Assembly (NCBI RefSeq): GCF_020382885.2 | Contig: NC_058495.1 | Location: forward strand, 20,876,127 to 20,940,126 | DNA length: 64,000 nucleotides | Direction: 5' to 3' | DNA from: Scatophagus argus | Taxonomy: Eukaryota > Chordata > Actinopteri > Scatophagidae | Shown here: positions 1 to 11,475 of the stretch, one piece after another | How positions within the stretch are numbered: position 1 is the first letter of the stretch | Layout: the number at the start of each line of letters is the position of its first letter | Notes under the pieces: model-generated | The model's database searches: none | What the model was told of the DNA's origin: nothing | What the model saw: only the letters and a program-made list of their open reading frames with translations | Position numbers and translations under genes: made by a program

Positions 1-3000
1 TTTACCATCACAAAACGCCTGCTGGGTTATGTACAAATTTTGCATTTATGAAGACTTCTCAGTTCTCAATCCTCCCCTCTCTCACACACACTCTCTCCAA
101 TAGCCCCCCTCCCATCTGCAAAGCTGCTGTCCCTCAAAATCACTCTTGTACCTGCCATTGTTATCTTGATTACTTCCTGTACCGTTGAGTTTGGCCTTGA
201 GGATAACATCGATTAGGAAAAGACTACACTGGATCAATTATTATTCTGTTTTGTTCTGTTTGCCTCCCCCCAGTCGTGCTCCATTCTGAGAACTATTCAT
301 GAACCACTGGACCTAATTAATGTCCAAACAGATGTGCAACGCTTGGAGCTAAGCTTTGCTGTGGGGGTCAAGCAGCCTGAATCTAATCTCCTCAGCAGAA
401 TTAGATTTTCTCCATCACGGCACCCGTACCTGCTGCCCTGCTCTCAGGCCACGAGAGGCAGCTTTTTCTAATCACATGTTGTCACTGCAGTGGAATAATT
501 CAACGTGACCTGAGAGGAGCACTTCGCAGGTTGCTGGTAATGTTGTCACGGTACTGAACTGATGGCTGCGCAGACTGAGCTGCCTAAAACCGGAAAGCCT
601 GCAGTGCTTTAATGAGAAGTGCCTCAGTGCCATTTGATTCTTAATGTGTCAGATGATCATGTCTTTGATGTGCATTTCCATGTCTTTTCTGTCCTCATTT
701 TATTCTGATTTGTGTTTTCGGTGAATGGAGAGGGAGATACAAACACAGGGAAGAGAAAATACCTGAGGCAAAAGTGGGACTTTACACTTGAAAGTGGAAA
801 GCATTACTTATGCATAAGGTACGTCTTTGAAGAACCCAAAACATGCATATTTCCCTATTCCTTCCCCCGAAATAATACAGATAAAATCAATTATTCATTT
901 GTAAATGTTTATTTCACTTCAAAAACAAGTATGACATGAGCCTTGATGTTGGAAAAACTGTTCCTGCACTAACCCACACCCACAATGCCCTCAGTAGAAG
1001 TTTGTACTTCTGTTTCGGAGTTACACAGAACTGTCCTACAGCATGAATTAAACAAACAGAGCAACAAATGCACACAGTTGGTGCATGTTTTTTTGTTTTT
1101 TTTATCACTGTTCATGTTTTAGTTTGGGCAAAATGAACACAAATAAGCTGGAAAACCAGGTGACATCAGGTCTTCTTTAAAAGGAGTTCAAGAGTTCAAA
1201 TTAAGAAGTTAAGATGAAATGTTTTGTAATCACAGCTGAACCAAAATGATTATCTATGATATGTTTCATTAGACTATATGGCTTCACTCGTGAGTTTGGT
1301 GTAAATTGCATCACTTAGGGAAAATCCTGAGGAACAGAAACCTACTTGACAAACTCAACGCTTAATTGTATTAAGAGAATTACTTCACTATTAAATTGTA
1401 ATTAAACTCAGAGCCTTTTAATTGTTCATTTGAAAAGTCAAAACAAAACGATCATCAGGTGAACTTTTGTAATTAGCATTGTGCTCATTTTTTAACAACA
1501 TCATCATACAATACGAGCTCCCGATGAGGCCCCGATGGTCTACATAGATAAATGAAAATATCTGTGGTAGAAAATGGGGTTGAAAGCCCTGCTGGTGTCT
1601 GCAGTTACATTTTCATTACTTTGGATGCTCTTGGCACTGTGCAACTCCCTGATTAGTGAGTTTTTTAATTTGTAATTTTCAGCGGAGGACAGGGGAATTC
1701 TGCCGCTGAAGCCCATAATTAATCTTGATCTCTACCCCTAACACGCCAGACGTATCAGCCCCAAGCAGAAGATCAAGGCCAGCTTCTTACAGGAAGAATA
1801 GATTGACTATCCACTATGTGAGGATCAAGAGTGGCGTCATCAGTCGTAATGACAAAACGACATATTTTTATATTCAAGTGACAAAACCCTTTACGGGCTG
1901 TAGGAGACAGAGCTGTGCAGGTACATGTGAACACTCTGACCTGCTTTGAGGGTCACTTGTGCTTTCGTAGGGTATTCGAATCAACTTTGATGCCCAGCTT
2001 TTTTCTGCTTATTTCATTATTTTAGTACAGTTTCATGCTGGTGTCAGTATTAAAGGAAAAGGAAAGTAGTCTGGGATTCCGCACATCCAGTTCAGTTATG
2101 TCTTATGTATTATTTATTATTATTTAAATCACAGGCACGTTGGAAGGGTAATAGCACCTACATACCAGTAATGGAAGTTAGCAGATAAAGTGACACAGTT
2201 GGCCATAACAAGGCTATTTCAGTCGGCAAGACAGTTCATTTTCTCTGTAAATGTTTCATTCCTCAATTCATCTCTGACACATAAATTGTATTTGAGCCGG
2301 ATCTTCCAAGGGCTAAAGTGAAGTCCCTCCTCTGCAATGTTAAATGACCTCTGGAACAATTTGATTATGATGTCTTGCTGACAGACAGATTTATCACAGC
2401 ACTGGAGCCATGTAATGGATATGAGCACAGCTCTGGTGACAGGAGAGAGGACAGTGGGAGTGAGGGATGAGGAAGGGATGAGCAGAAGCAGCAGAGAATG
2501 GACTCTGAAGCCTGGCTAAGTAACCCATTTACATGTGTGTCATATGATAAATAAATGACAAATGACTCTTACTTCTGTAGCTCGGGTAAATGTGAATTAT
2601 AGCTTCAAAGTAGCAGTGGCTTGTTAAATTCACTCAGAGTTAACAGATCCTTGAGGAGCAGTTTTATCACAAAGTGTAAACACTGATTACTTTTATGACC
2701 CAGTTTGAGGCCAGACTTCCAGACGTCAGTCCTGGTGAATTGCTTTACTGATATTACCAATTATATAACTAATGAAGCTGGATGTGTTTTCTTTAGCCCC
2801 AGCCTGTAAGCTTGACATGTTGTTAACACTCTCTAACACTGACATCTTTGCAGACACTGCACAGGGGACAAATAGGCTGGATGACCGACAATTCGATAGT
2901 ACGGGCCAACAACACAACAAGCATTTTCAAAATGTCACCACCGAGGCTTAACTTCTCTATATACACCACCTTTTTCAGTCTTCACTGATTGTCTGTCAGG

Positions 3001-3869
3001 ACTTGGCGAAGCTCCATAACAGTGTGCACAATGGAAATACAAGGAAGAGTGAATCCTGTGACATTTGTTTGGAGATGTCTGGAGTCTTTCCGCGATGGAT
3101 GTAGGACCTGTGTGCCACTGATGGAGACCTCTGCCAGGCAACAAGTGCTGACATTACTCTCCTGCACACGCTTTTCTATCAATCAAGTTATTTTTTCAAA
3201 GTGTTTCCACAGAGACTGGGGAGGACAAAGGTAAGCTGAGCAGGAGGAGTGTGTAAGGACAGCTTATCTGTCAGAAAGCGCATCAGAAAAGGAGAAATAA
3301 TTTGAGTGGCCCTGACAGACTGTTCACTTTGCCTTTCTCTGACACAGCCTGCTGTCAAACTGACAGGAGATTTGTTTCCTTGTGCTGGGCTAAGGAAAGT
3401 CACTGTCAAACTACTGGCATACAAATGGGTAAAATGAGCAGTGTTATGAGGACAAAACTGCTCTGGTTGTCCTAATGAGCTGATGGAAATGCTCTGATTT
3501 AATCATTTCCTTGTGCGCAAAGGGCAGTATAAAGAACTGAATACTCAAATATTAAAAGCACAAAAAACTTAATATGTTTCCATATCTAATATCAGTACAC
3601 AGCTAAAAAAAACACTGTTGTTTATTTTGAAGTCCAGATGCCAGCAAAGTCTGGTTGTTTCATTTAGATGCAAATAAAATCATTAAAAAAAAACCTCAAA
3701 AATGCTCCATATTGCTGCAAGACAATATGCAAACATCATAAACTGAATCTCACACCATAAACTGTACATTTGCTAAGCTCTCACTGACCTCAAGTGAAAC
3801 TACTACACAGAAGTTTTGTTAGGTTCAGCCCAACAAGACACCAAATGAACGACAGAAAATCAAGACAGA
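1..3869. other. Gene-free region
   Basis: No exon, RNA gene or clear repeat is recognised. Open frames are all under 110 codons and look random. 1380-1690 is rich in TAATTA words (see findings). Confidence 0.6.
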
Positions 3870-4341
3870 AAGACAAAAGTATCAGGACACCTGACCATCA
3901 CACCAACAGGGACTTTAATGACATTGCATTCTAAACACATAGACAGGTTCGCAGCTATAGCAGCTTCCACTCTTCTGGGAAGGCTTTAGGCAACATTTTG
4001 GAGAGTTTCTGTGGGAATTTTTGCCCATTCGTGCAGTGGAGCATTTGTGAGGTCAGACACTGATGTTGGACCAAAAGGTCTGGCTCACAATCTCCATTCC
4101 AGTTCATCCCAAAGGGGTTGGATGTGGTTGAGGTCAGGATTCTGTGCACTGACAAAGTTACGCTGGAATAGAAAAGGGCCTTCACCAAACTGTTGCCACA
4201 AAGTTGGAAGTATAGCATTGTCCAAAATGTCTTGGTATGCTGAAGCATTAAGATTTGCATTCATTGGAAGAAAGAAGCCAAGCCCAACCCCTGAAAAACA
4301 GCCCCATAAAGAGGTCTGGATACTTTTGTCTACATAGTGCA
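3870..4341 (-). mobile_element. Decayed Tc1/mariner-type transposon fragment, copy A
   Basis: The ends are inverted: AGACAAAAGTAT at 3871 and ATACTTTTGTCT at 4319. On the minus strand a broken frame reads PDLNHIQPLWDELEWRL, matching the C-terminal DLNPIE..WDEL region of Tc1-like DDE transposases, but stops and shifts interrupt the rest. At about 470 bp it is an internally deleted, inactive copy, homologous to the pieces at 28694, 39500 and 21861. Confidence 0.75.
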
Positions 4342-7274
4342 TATTGGCTGATTGAATTGGAATTTGATATAAAAAGAAACAGAATTTTTGGTAATTTTTT
4401 GGAACATATTGTTAAATATGGGCATAAGATCACTGATGAGTATGAATGTGATCTAAAACGGTTGAAAGACATTTTTCATTTCAGTTCGAGGCAGGTTCAA
4501 AAAAAAAAAAAAAATAGTAGCAACTGAACAAAAGTTACCACATTTCTGAGAGCTGATGACAAGGCTTATTTTCCAAGTTCATCTGAACATTTCAATTTGC
4601 AACTCTTGTGTATAAAGGAGTTTTTACAAGTGTTTGAAAGCAAGCTGTAATATCCAGGCATGAATCATGCCAATACCCAGTTCTTTTATGTCACCAAACT
4701 CAATACAAACAGGATCGACTTCCTCGATCGATTTTGCCCCTGCTGTATAAAAAATGAGGGAAGGAGTGAGTGAAAAAGTCAAAGTTGAAATGGGCAGCAT
4801 TTTAAGCCTTGAATCAGTGTCATTTCATGCCTTTGATGGCATCAATGATAATCAAAAAACTTGAAGTAATCAGTCGCATATTCACGATCCACAGCATGAA
4901 GATGCAGGTTTAATCACTCAGCTTTCTGAGCAAACTCCTTTAGTTTATGCAATGCGTGTCATTACATTTTAATGTTAATGAAATATTAAATTTGCTGTTA
5001 GAAATCTTCTTACATGAGTTTCTGTTGTTACCTTAATAAATCATCATCATTAATCTTCTATTGAGGAAGACTGCATTTGAGTTAAGGAGTAGATGGTAAT
5101 GACTTCAGCTGAGAAAAATGTTGCTGTCATCAATACATGCATCTCTGCAGAGTAAACACACACACACACACACAAACTGATAGGTTTTTTCTTCAAAGAA
5201 CTTTCATATCATCAGTCTATTTATGCATATTGACCACATATTTTAGCAGTTTATTTAATCCTCCAACCACTGGCGCTGTTCCAGCACCATCACTCAAACA
5301 TAAAACAGCTTCTTATGAGCACACATCTCAGCAAAATTAATGACTGGTATGATGCAAGTGTTTTGCCTCTTTTGCAGAGGATTTTCACACATTTCTTACA
5401 CTGACAGTTTTGTGGTCTTTTGGATAAATTTGATACAATAACCACTCAAGCGAAACTTGCAGTTGATATACTGCAGTCATCATTAATAATTGTGTGTTTG
5501 TTAAATGGCCATGGCTTTAACAGCCGACAGTTTTCCATGACGTGAGCCTTCGATGGCATCAATCATCAGGAAACACATTAGCAGTGTCAACACACCTTAA
5601 TGCTGACTACTTTCTTTTCCAAAGGCAGTTGCTTGATAAACACGGATCAGTTAATCACTGCACAAACTAAGGCACTATACATGCTGAAGTCTACAACCCA
5701 GTGATCAAAATGTCCCTTGAAGATCCTACATCTGCACATCAAATTACACAAGACAAGTTGAAAGGACCATTTAAAGTAAAATTCCTCCTGATGTTTCGCT
5801 TGTTGTTTCTTTGTTGTAATTCCTTCAGTGTTTTTTTTTTTTTCATCTAAGAGCCAGCAGAGAGAGTGCTGACAAGGCAGCTGGCCCAGATTTGACTCCC
5901 CCATGCAGCAGTATGATCAATAGATTGCGATTCATGGGGAACAGCGAACGGCAGTGTGAAACTGCACGCACATCACCCTCCCAGAAGCCCGACTGGGGAA
6001 AATCAGTCAGTTAAGTTCAAAAGAAAATGTACAAGAGATTGATTAAGCAGGCAGAAGTGGGCCTTTCAGCACTATTACAGGTCACACCACAATACTCCCA
6101 ACACTGGAGTCAATGCGCCACAGCGGGGCCACACCACACTCACTCTGGACTCAGTCAGGATAGTACTTGGTGGAAATGAGTAACCAACAGCCTGCTAAAT
6201 AAGTGGTGGGTTCACAAAAGCCGATGGAACTGCTGTTGTTTAAAGAGCTGCAAGTAAATTCCAGCACATTCACTGTAACTCTGAGCTTTGCGGACATGAT
6301 CAATGAATGGGCTGTATGCCCTCTCCTAACAAACTGGATTTAATAGGCTTGTGCTCTGTTTTTTTGTGTGTGTGATATTGCCCTACAGTTCCCCCTTGTG
6401 TTTCAATTACAAACCAAATGAGAATTTCTAATGCTGACTGCAGGTTTGAGAAATTGTCTACATCAGAATTCAGCTCATTTCTGGATTGAATTGGTTAATC
6501 GTAATGATATGAGGAGCCCGGGCTCGCACACTAACATGCTATCCCCTTAAGCCATACATGCTTTCATCCACATTTGAGTTCAATAAACATAAACAGTGAG
6601 CAGGGGCAATTATCTGTGGTTCTGGGGGCATCACGCCACAATTTAGGAATGTATCTTTACTGAATCTGTACAGCATCAGGGAACATGACACAATCTGTTA
6701 ACTAAAAATAATCTGTTTTATGCAACTGCTGCTCATTATTGCATTGCTATCCTTTGTTATTGCACTACTGCTTCCTCAGTCAAAACAAAATGCTGCATAT
6801 GAGGTGATGCAAAAACAAGACAATTAGAATGCAACTGGCAAATTCAAGTATGGTTTGTTTCTGCCCAGAAAGAGGAAAATGATGCTGCCAGCCTGTTCGC
6901 TGTACTGCCGACCAAGGGAAGATCCTGCATTGGCACTGGACATCAGACATAACCTGTCTGGGTACTGACTATGTCTTGTCCAACTTAGTTTTGGCTCTGT
7001 CTCTCTGAGGGGGTGCTTCATCCACTGCTCATGCAGAAGGGAAATTAGGAGCAGCAGCTTTATCTAATTAAGAAACTGCATCTTCAACTGGCAGCTCCTT
7101 TGGCAGTATAACCCCCTGATTTACAAGGCTAAGATGAGCACAGACTTACGCCAAAGATATCTCTGACAGTAACAAACCAGCTGCAAAGCAAGATGATACA
7201 AGAAGGGGGAAAAATAAGTCTGAATGGTTCATAATGTATGTGTTGTGTGCTCTTTCAGCTACCCCTGTGGTGTG
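4342..7274. other. Gene-free region with a duplicated short motif
   Basis: AT-rich. Two near-identical words containing GATGGCATCAAT lie at about 4831 and 5546. No gene is supported. Confidence 0.6.
5155..5175 (+). repeat. Short CA repeat
   Basis: Ten CA units. Confidence 0.9.
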
Positions 7275-7540
7275 GCTCCGGGCATGGCGGTGTTGGTTGG
7301 TCTACCACTTTGGTTCAGAAATGAAATCCCTGAACTTTACATTAAGCGACATCAAGTCAGCCTTTTGCCCTATTCTTTAGTTTAGGATCAAATACCTGCA
7401 AAACTAATGTGATTTCCATCAGCTGTTTTCTGTGTTTAGTGTTGATTAACAACTGTTAGCATGCTAACATAACTAAGATTCAGGCCTAAATATTAGCGTG
7501 TTAGTATTGTCATTTTAGAGGGCATTGAGTTCATCGTACT
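7275..7540 (+). repeat. Interspersed percomorph repeat, copy 1
   Basis: GGTCTACCACTTTGGTTCAG, AAATACCTGCAAAACTAATG and GTTAGCATGCTAACATAACT occur in the order of a repeat seen many times in spiny-rayed fish DNA. No coding capacity. Family name not asserted. Confidence 0.65.
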
Positions 7541-7937
7541 GCTGTTTCTAATTACCGCCAGTGCTTTCACTCTCACAGTTTACATGAATATACAATTTTC
7601 ATGTGAATCGTGTGACCTTGTTACCATCTAATACTGATCCCATATGAAGCAGCACACACTGGCCACAACTGCTGTGCCTTGTTCTGTGCTTGGCTGTTCA
7701 AACAGTTTACAGATTGGACCTCAAGTCTAATAAACTTACAGGGAAAGCTGTGAAAAAAAAAACACAGATAAATAATCTGCCTTGTCTAAATAAGATTAGT
7801 ACACAGTGAATTAAAATGCAACTTTAATAACACAGCTTTAGCATTTTTGACCATAACGGATTTGTGTCTCAATGACACACGAAGATCTGCATAAATTCAA
7901 TCAGGAAGACCATCTTTACGCCTCATTTATTCATAAA

Positions 7938-7938
<1 letters not shown>

Positions 7939-7985
<47 letters not shown>

Positions 7986-8005
7986 CTTCTCTCTCCCTCT
8001 CTTTC
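7939..8005 (+). repeat. CT microsatellite
   Basis: About 20 uninterrupted CT units followed by an impure CT-rich tail. Non-coding. Confidence 0.95.
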
Positions 8006-8635
8006 CGCTTCTTCTTAATCAGCTCACTATGGGCATTTACCACGATCTCAATCAGCCCATCATGTTGCTGTAAAACTTTAAAGCTGCACTCCTTCTCTGC
8101 TACTGTCAGCTGTCTTTTCGTCATGAAATCGTTGTGACCTTGCTCTTTTGTGTCCACCTCCAGTTCATCACATCCAGCGCCAGGGTTGAGCTCATCAGGG
8201 TCCACTCCTCAACACATCTAGATATTCAGCCATTCATCACTACCATCATTGTCTAGATGCCATCCAGGATATCTATAGCTACTACTCACAGCTTCAGCAA
8301 CCCGTAAGGTGACATCTAATCACTGAAAATGCTCACATTTTTCACCTTTGTTGTGCACTAAGAATTTCCAGACTAAAAAACAGATGACAGGCTGTCGATG
8401 TGCTGACAACTTTTCTCAGAACAACAACTTTTCAATTACTGCTGAAAATGACTAGAGTACTGTTCAGTTAGCCATGGCTGATGAGGAAAAATTACCCCTG
8501 ATCTTTAATACAAACTTAAAACAAACAATTAAACTATAAATCATTTTTATCTGTAAATGAATTTAAAGAAACAAACAAAACAAATTGGAAACATATGGCC
8601 CTGTAAACATTAAGTGAGTTTGAGTGGTAGATCTA

Positions 8636-8760
8636 TGAGTCAAGTTAAGTCATTTTATTTATATATCATAAATAACAAATTTGCCTCCAGAGGCTACAAT
8701 CTGGGCAGCATACGACGCACTCCGTCCCTAAACCATGGATTAAGAAAAATCTACCCCTAA
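8636..8760 (+). repeat. Interspersed repeat fragment
   Basis: TCATTTTATTTATATATCAT, AAATTTGCCTCCAGAGGCT and ACAATCTGGGCAGCATACGA are typical of a dispersed teleost element. Truncated and without coding potential. Confidence 0.55.
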
Positions 8761-9870
8761 AATTAGTTTGAATCCTAATCAGATTCATACTTCACAGTTT
8801 TGGACGGTTATCACAGCAATAAATATTTTGAATGATTCTGAAGATAACCAGCACTGAAAAGATCATGTTTTAGAGGGAGCTTGTCTATGTCTATCTGTCC
8901 AACATTAAGAAGCGCAGCCACAGGAAAGGCAAATAACCTATGTGAGAAATGTGAAGTTTAAATAGAAACGTTTGCATTTACAAACTGCAAGTGCTTCAGG
9001 CTGCTCTGGCAAACCCAAGACACAAGGGTTGATCCAGGTAGCTTAGAGGGATTCACTCTCTTATCTCTGCTCAAAGAGAAATGGTACACGATGGGCGTTG
9101 GCTTTTTCAGTTGTTTTTGGGAAAATTCATGCAGTCATTCACAAGTATCTAACATGATTTCAATTTGTCATGTATGTTATTAAAAGCATGATGTACAGAA
9201 GAAAAAGATGAAAATTTAAAATGTTCTGTGAGACAGCAGATTTTGAATTTGCATATGGTTACAACTCTATCATGTTCCTTGGCTTCTTCAAACGCCACAA
9301 ACTCAAAACCACATCTGAGCCAGCATGGTCCCCTCCTCTTCCTCCCAGAAACTGGTCCAAAGGGAACTCGCTCAGGGTGCTGTAGTGGAGAGCCTCTTGG
9401 GAACCAACGCTGGGAGGTTTGACATGAAACGTAAGCAGATTGCAGGAGGTTGCAGCATGAAAGGAAGAGTTCAAGACAGTTCAGACCCACTTTAACATCC
9501 ACAATAAACTTCTACTACTGCGCTGCGCACTGGGACAGCCAGTGTGGACGAGCTGTTCTGTAAGCCACAATGAGGCTGCCAAAATGTATCATATATCCGC
9601 TTATTTTCTGTGTCTGGAGACAGTCAAGAAGTCAAGCTGCAGTCAAGAATGACACCTTCACTGTGTCACTTCTGAGGATGGTGCTTCACCATCTTTAATG
9701 GCCTCATGGCAGTGGTTCATATCAAATCTAACACATACAACCAGATGAGTATTCACGGATTCCACCTTGTATTCAGCCATCTTTCAAGTGACGTGAAATC
9801 AAATCCCGCAAATCTCCTCAGTGTGTTGCGTTTATTCAGTAATCTTTGCCTTTTCCTGTTACCAGGCATT

Positions 9871-9898
9871 TCTTACATACTAGTACTAGTATGTAAGA
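9871..9898. repeat. Perfect 28-bp palindrome
   Basis: The arm TCTTACATACTAG followed by T is mirrored exactly by its complement, with no loop. Beyond it, GCATT and AATGC extend the symmetry with two unpaired bases. It could form a small cruciform. Confidence 0.9.
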
Positions 9899-10070
9899 TG
9901 AATGCAGCAGAAAAGGAAATGCACAAATTTTGTATTTCAAAATAAAATAACCGCTGTCATAATTAATATTCTGATGCAGTGCTAAAATTAAAATAATTAC
10001 TTGATTCTATGTGACTTTATTTTGAATTTAGATGTGTTTAGCCAATTTCTTAATTAAGTACAATTTTAGT

Positions 10071-10108
10071 CATTCATTCATTCATTTATTTATTTATTTA
10101 TTTATTTT
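10071..10108 (+). repeat. CATT / TTTA tetranucleotide microsatellite
   Basis: Three CATT units run into about six TTTA units, just upstream of the 11-bp inverted repeat. Confidence 0.95.
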
Positions 10109-10174
10109 GGGCAACACTGCTTTGTAATCCTTTGAAAGACAGCGGCAAATTACATCTTCCTGCAACAAGGGGTG

Positions 10175-10202
10175 TAAAATCAGGCTTTGATGCCTGATTT
10201 TA
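10175..10202. repeat. Perfect 11-bp inverted repeat with 6-base loop
   Basis: Left arm TAAAATCAGGC, loop TTTGAT, right arm GCCTGATTTTA. The right arm is followed by AACTGC. No poly-T tract or gene is adjacent, so a terminator role is not supported. Confidence 0.9.
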
Positions 10203-10866
10203 AACTGCATCCTGGTTATTTACTATTAAGTGGATGTATTTGTAGCACTACCATTTAGAATGGCAGAGGGTGGGCGGATGTATTAACTATTTATCCCTTA
10301 TTTTGAGCTATCTTTTTCAACTTTTGGATATCTAGACAATCAAAAGCAATCAACAAATCGAGACCAATGCCTAAGCTGCGCAACAGTGTCTTAGCAATAC
10401 TGAAGGCTTTTCTCCTTTCAAGGCTCAGCATTCATACCTGGTTCAGCTGACCTGCAGAACTGCCAGTACGACTTCTGCTCTGTGGTCACCATGAGCTGTG
10501 CACCACTTTACCCTTCCCTCACTAATGCCCTGTCCTGATGGTGACTGATGGTTGCTTGATCTGTTTTTCCTTTCCCCAGCTAAGACCACTCTGTCTGTGT
10601 GTTGCATCCATATTCTATAAGTGTAACTCTAAGTACTCTCTAAATTACCATTAGTGAAAGGCTTGTTAGTTTGTTAGTCTTTTGTGTAGCTTGGTGAACT
10701 AATTCATTTTGTCTAGTTGCAGGGATGTGTAGTCTACACTTCCTGCTTATGGTCACAAATTGATGTGAACTCATACGTTGATGTGAACAGGTCAAGTTAT
10801 TCTCACAGCTTCTCTTTGGTCAAGAACATTTCAGTGAAAGGTAACTATAAAGGTTCTGTCCATTAT

Positions 10867-11192
10867 CTATACCACTTATCTGTCAGTGTCACGGGGGAGC
10901 TGGAGCCTATCCCAGCTGACTACGGGCGAGAGGCGGGGTTCACCCCGGACTGGTCGCCAGTCAATCGCAGAGCTGACACACAAAGACAGACAACCACACA
11001 CTCTCACCAGCCAGTTAACCTAATGTGCATGTTTTTGGTATTGTGGGAGGAAGCCGGAGTACCCGGAGAAAACCCACGCAGGCACAGAGAGAACATGCAA
11101 ACTCCACATAGAAGGGCCCAGACCGGGATTCGAACCTGGAACCCTCTTGCTATGAGGCGACAGTGCTAACCACTGCACCCCCGTGCCGCCCC
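10867..11192 (-). mobile_element. SINE with tRNA-like head and intact target-site duplication
   Basis: On the minus strand the element starts GGGGCGGCACGGGG, then GTGGTTAGCACTGTCGCC (A-box-like) and GGTTCGAATCCCGG (perfect pol III B box). It continues through AGTTTGCATGTTCTC and CCCACAATACC-type words and ends GATAAGTGGTATAG. The 14-base direct repeat GTTCTGTCCATTAT flanks both ends (10853-10866 and 11193-11206). This is a familiar teleost SINE type; the clean duplication indicates a fairly recent insertion. Confidence 0.85.
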
Positions 11193-11261
11193 GTTCTGTC
11201 CATTATGAAAAACAATAATCTAGCTTTTCAAGGCATCTCGACAAGCAGTATGCATGAAACT

Positions 11262-11475
11262 ACACCAACCAGCTGCAACATTAAAACCACCTGCTTGATA
11301 TTAATAGCTCTAACCAGTCAGGGGAAGGGACAGAGGATCTGTGGGTGTATTTTGTGTTCACCAGCATCTCAGTGTTGGATCCTTTGGGTCCTGTGCACTG
11401 AGGGTGGGGCCTCCTGGTGGGCCTCCAGGCGGCCACCAGCGTTGGACACTGCAGAGACACTACATAAAGGTCCAC
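11262..11475. mobile_element. Degraded DNA-transposon-like fragment
   Basis: It begins with AACATTAAAACCACCTGC and contains GATCCTTTGGGTCCTGT and GGTGGGGCCTCCTGG, words found in order near one end of a widespread fish Tc1-like element. The rest is missing. Recognised from memory, with no search. The 197-codon frame running through it has no transposase motif. Confidence 0.5.

Noticed and set aside
10717-11169. 150-codon plus-strand frame
   Set aside because: It runs through the SINE and ends in its tRNA-like head; no protein family resemblance.
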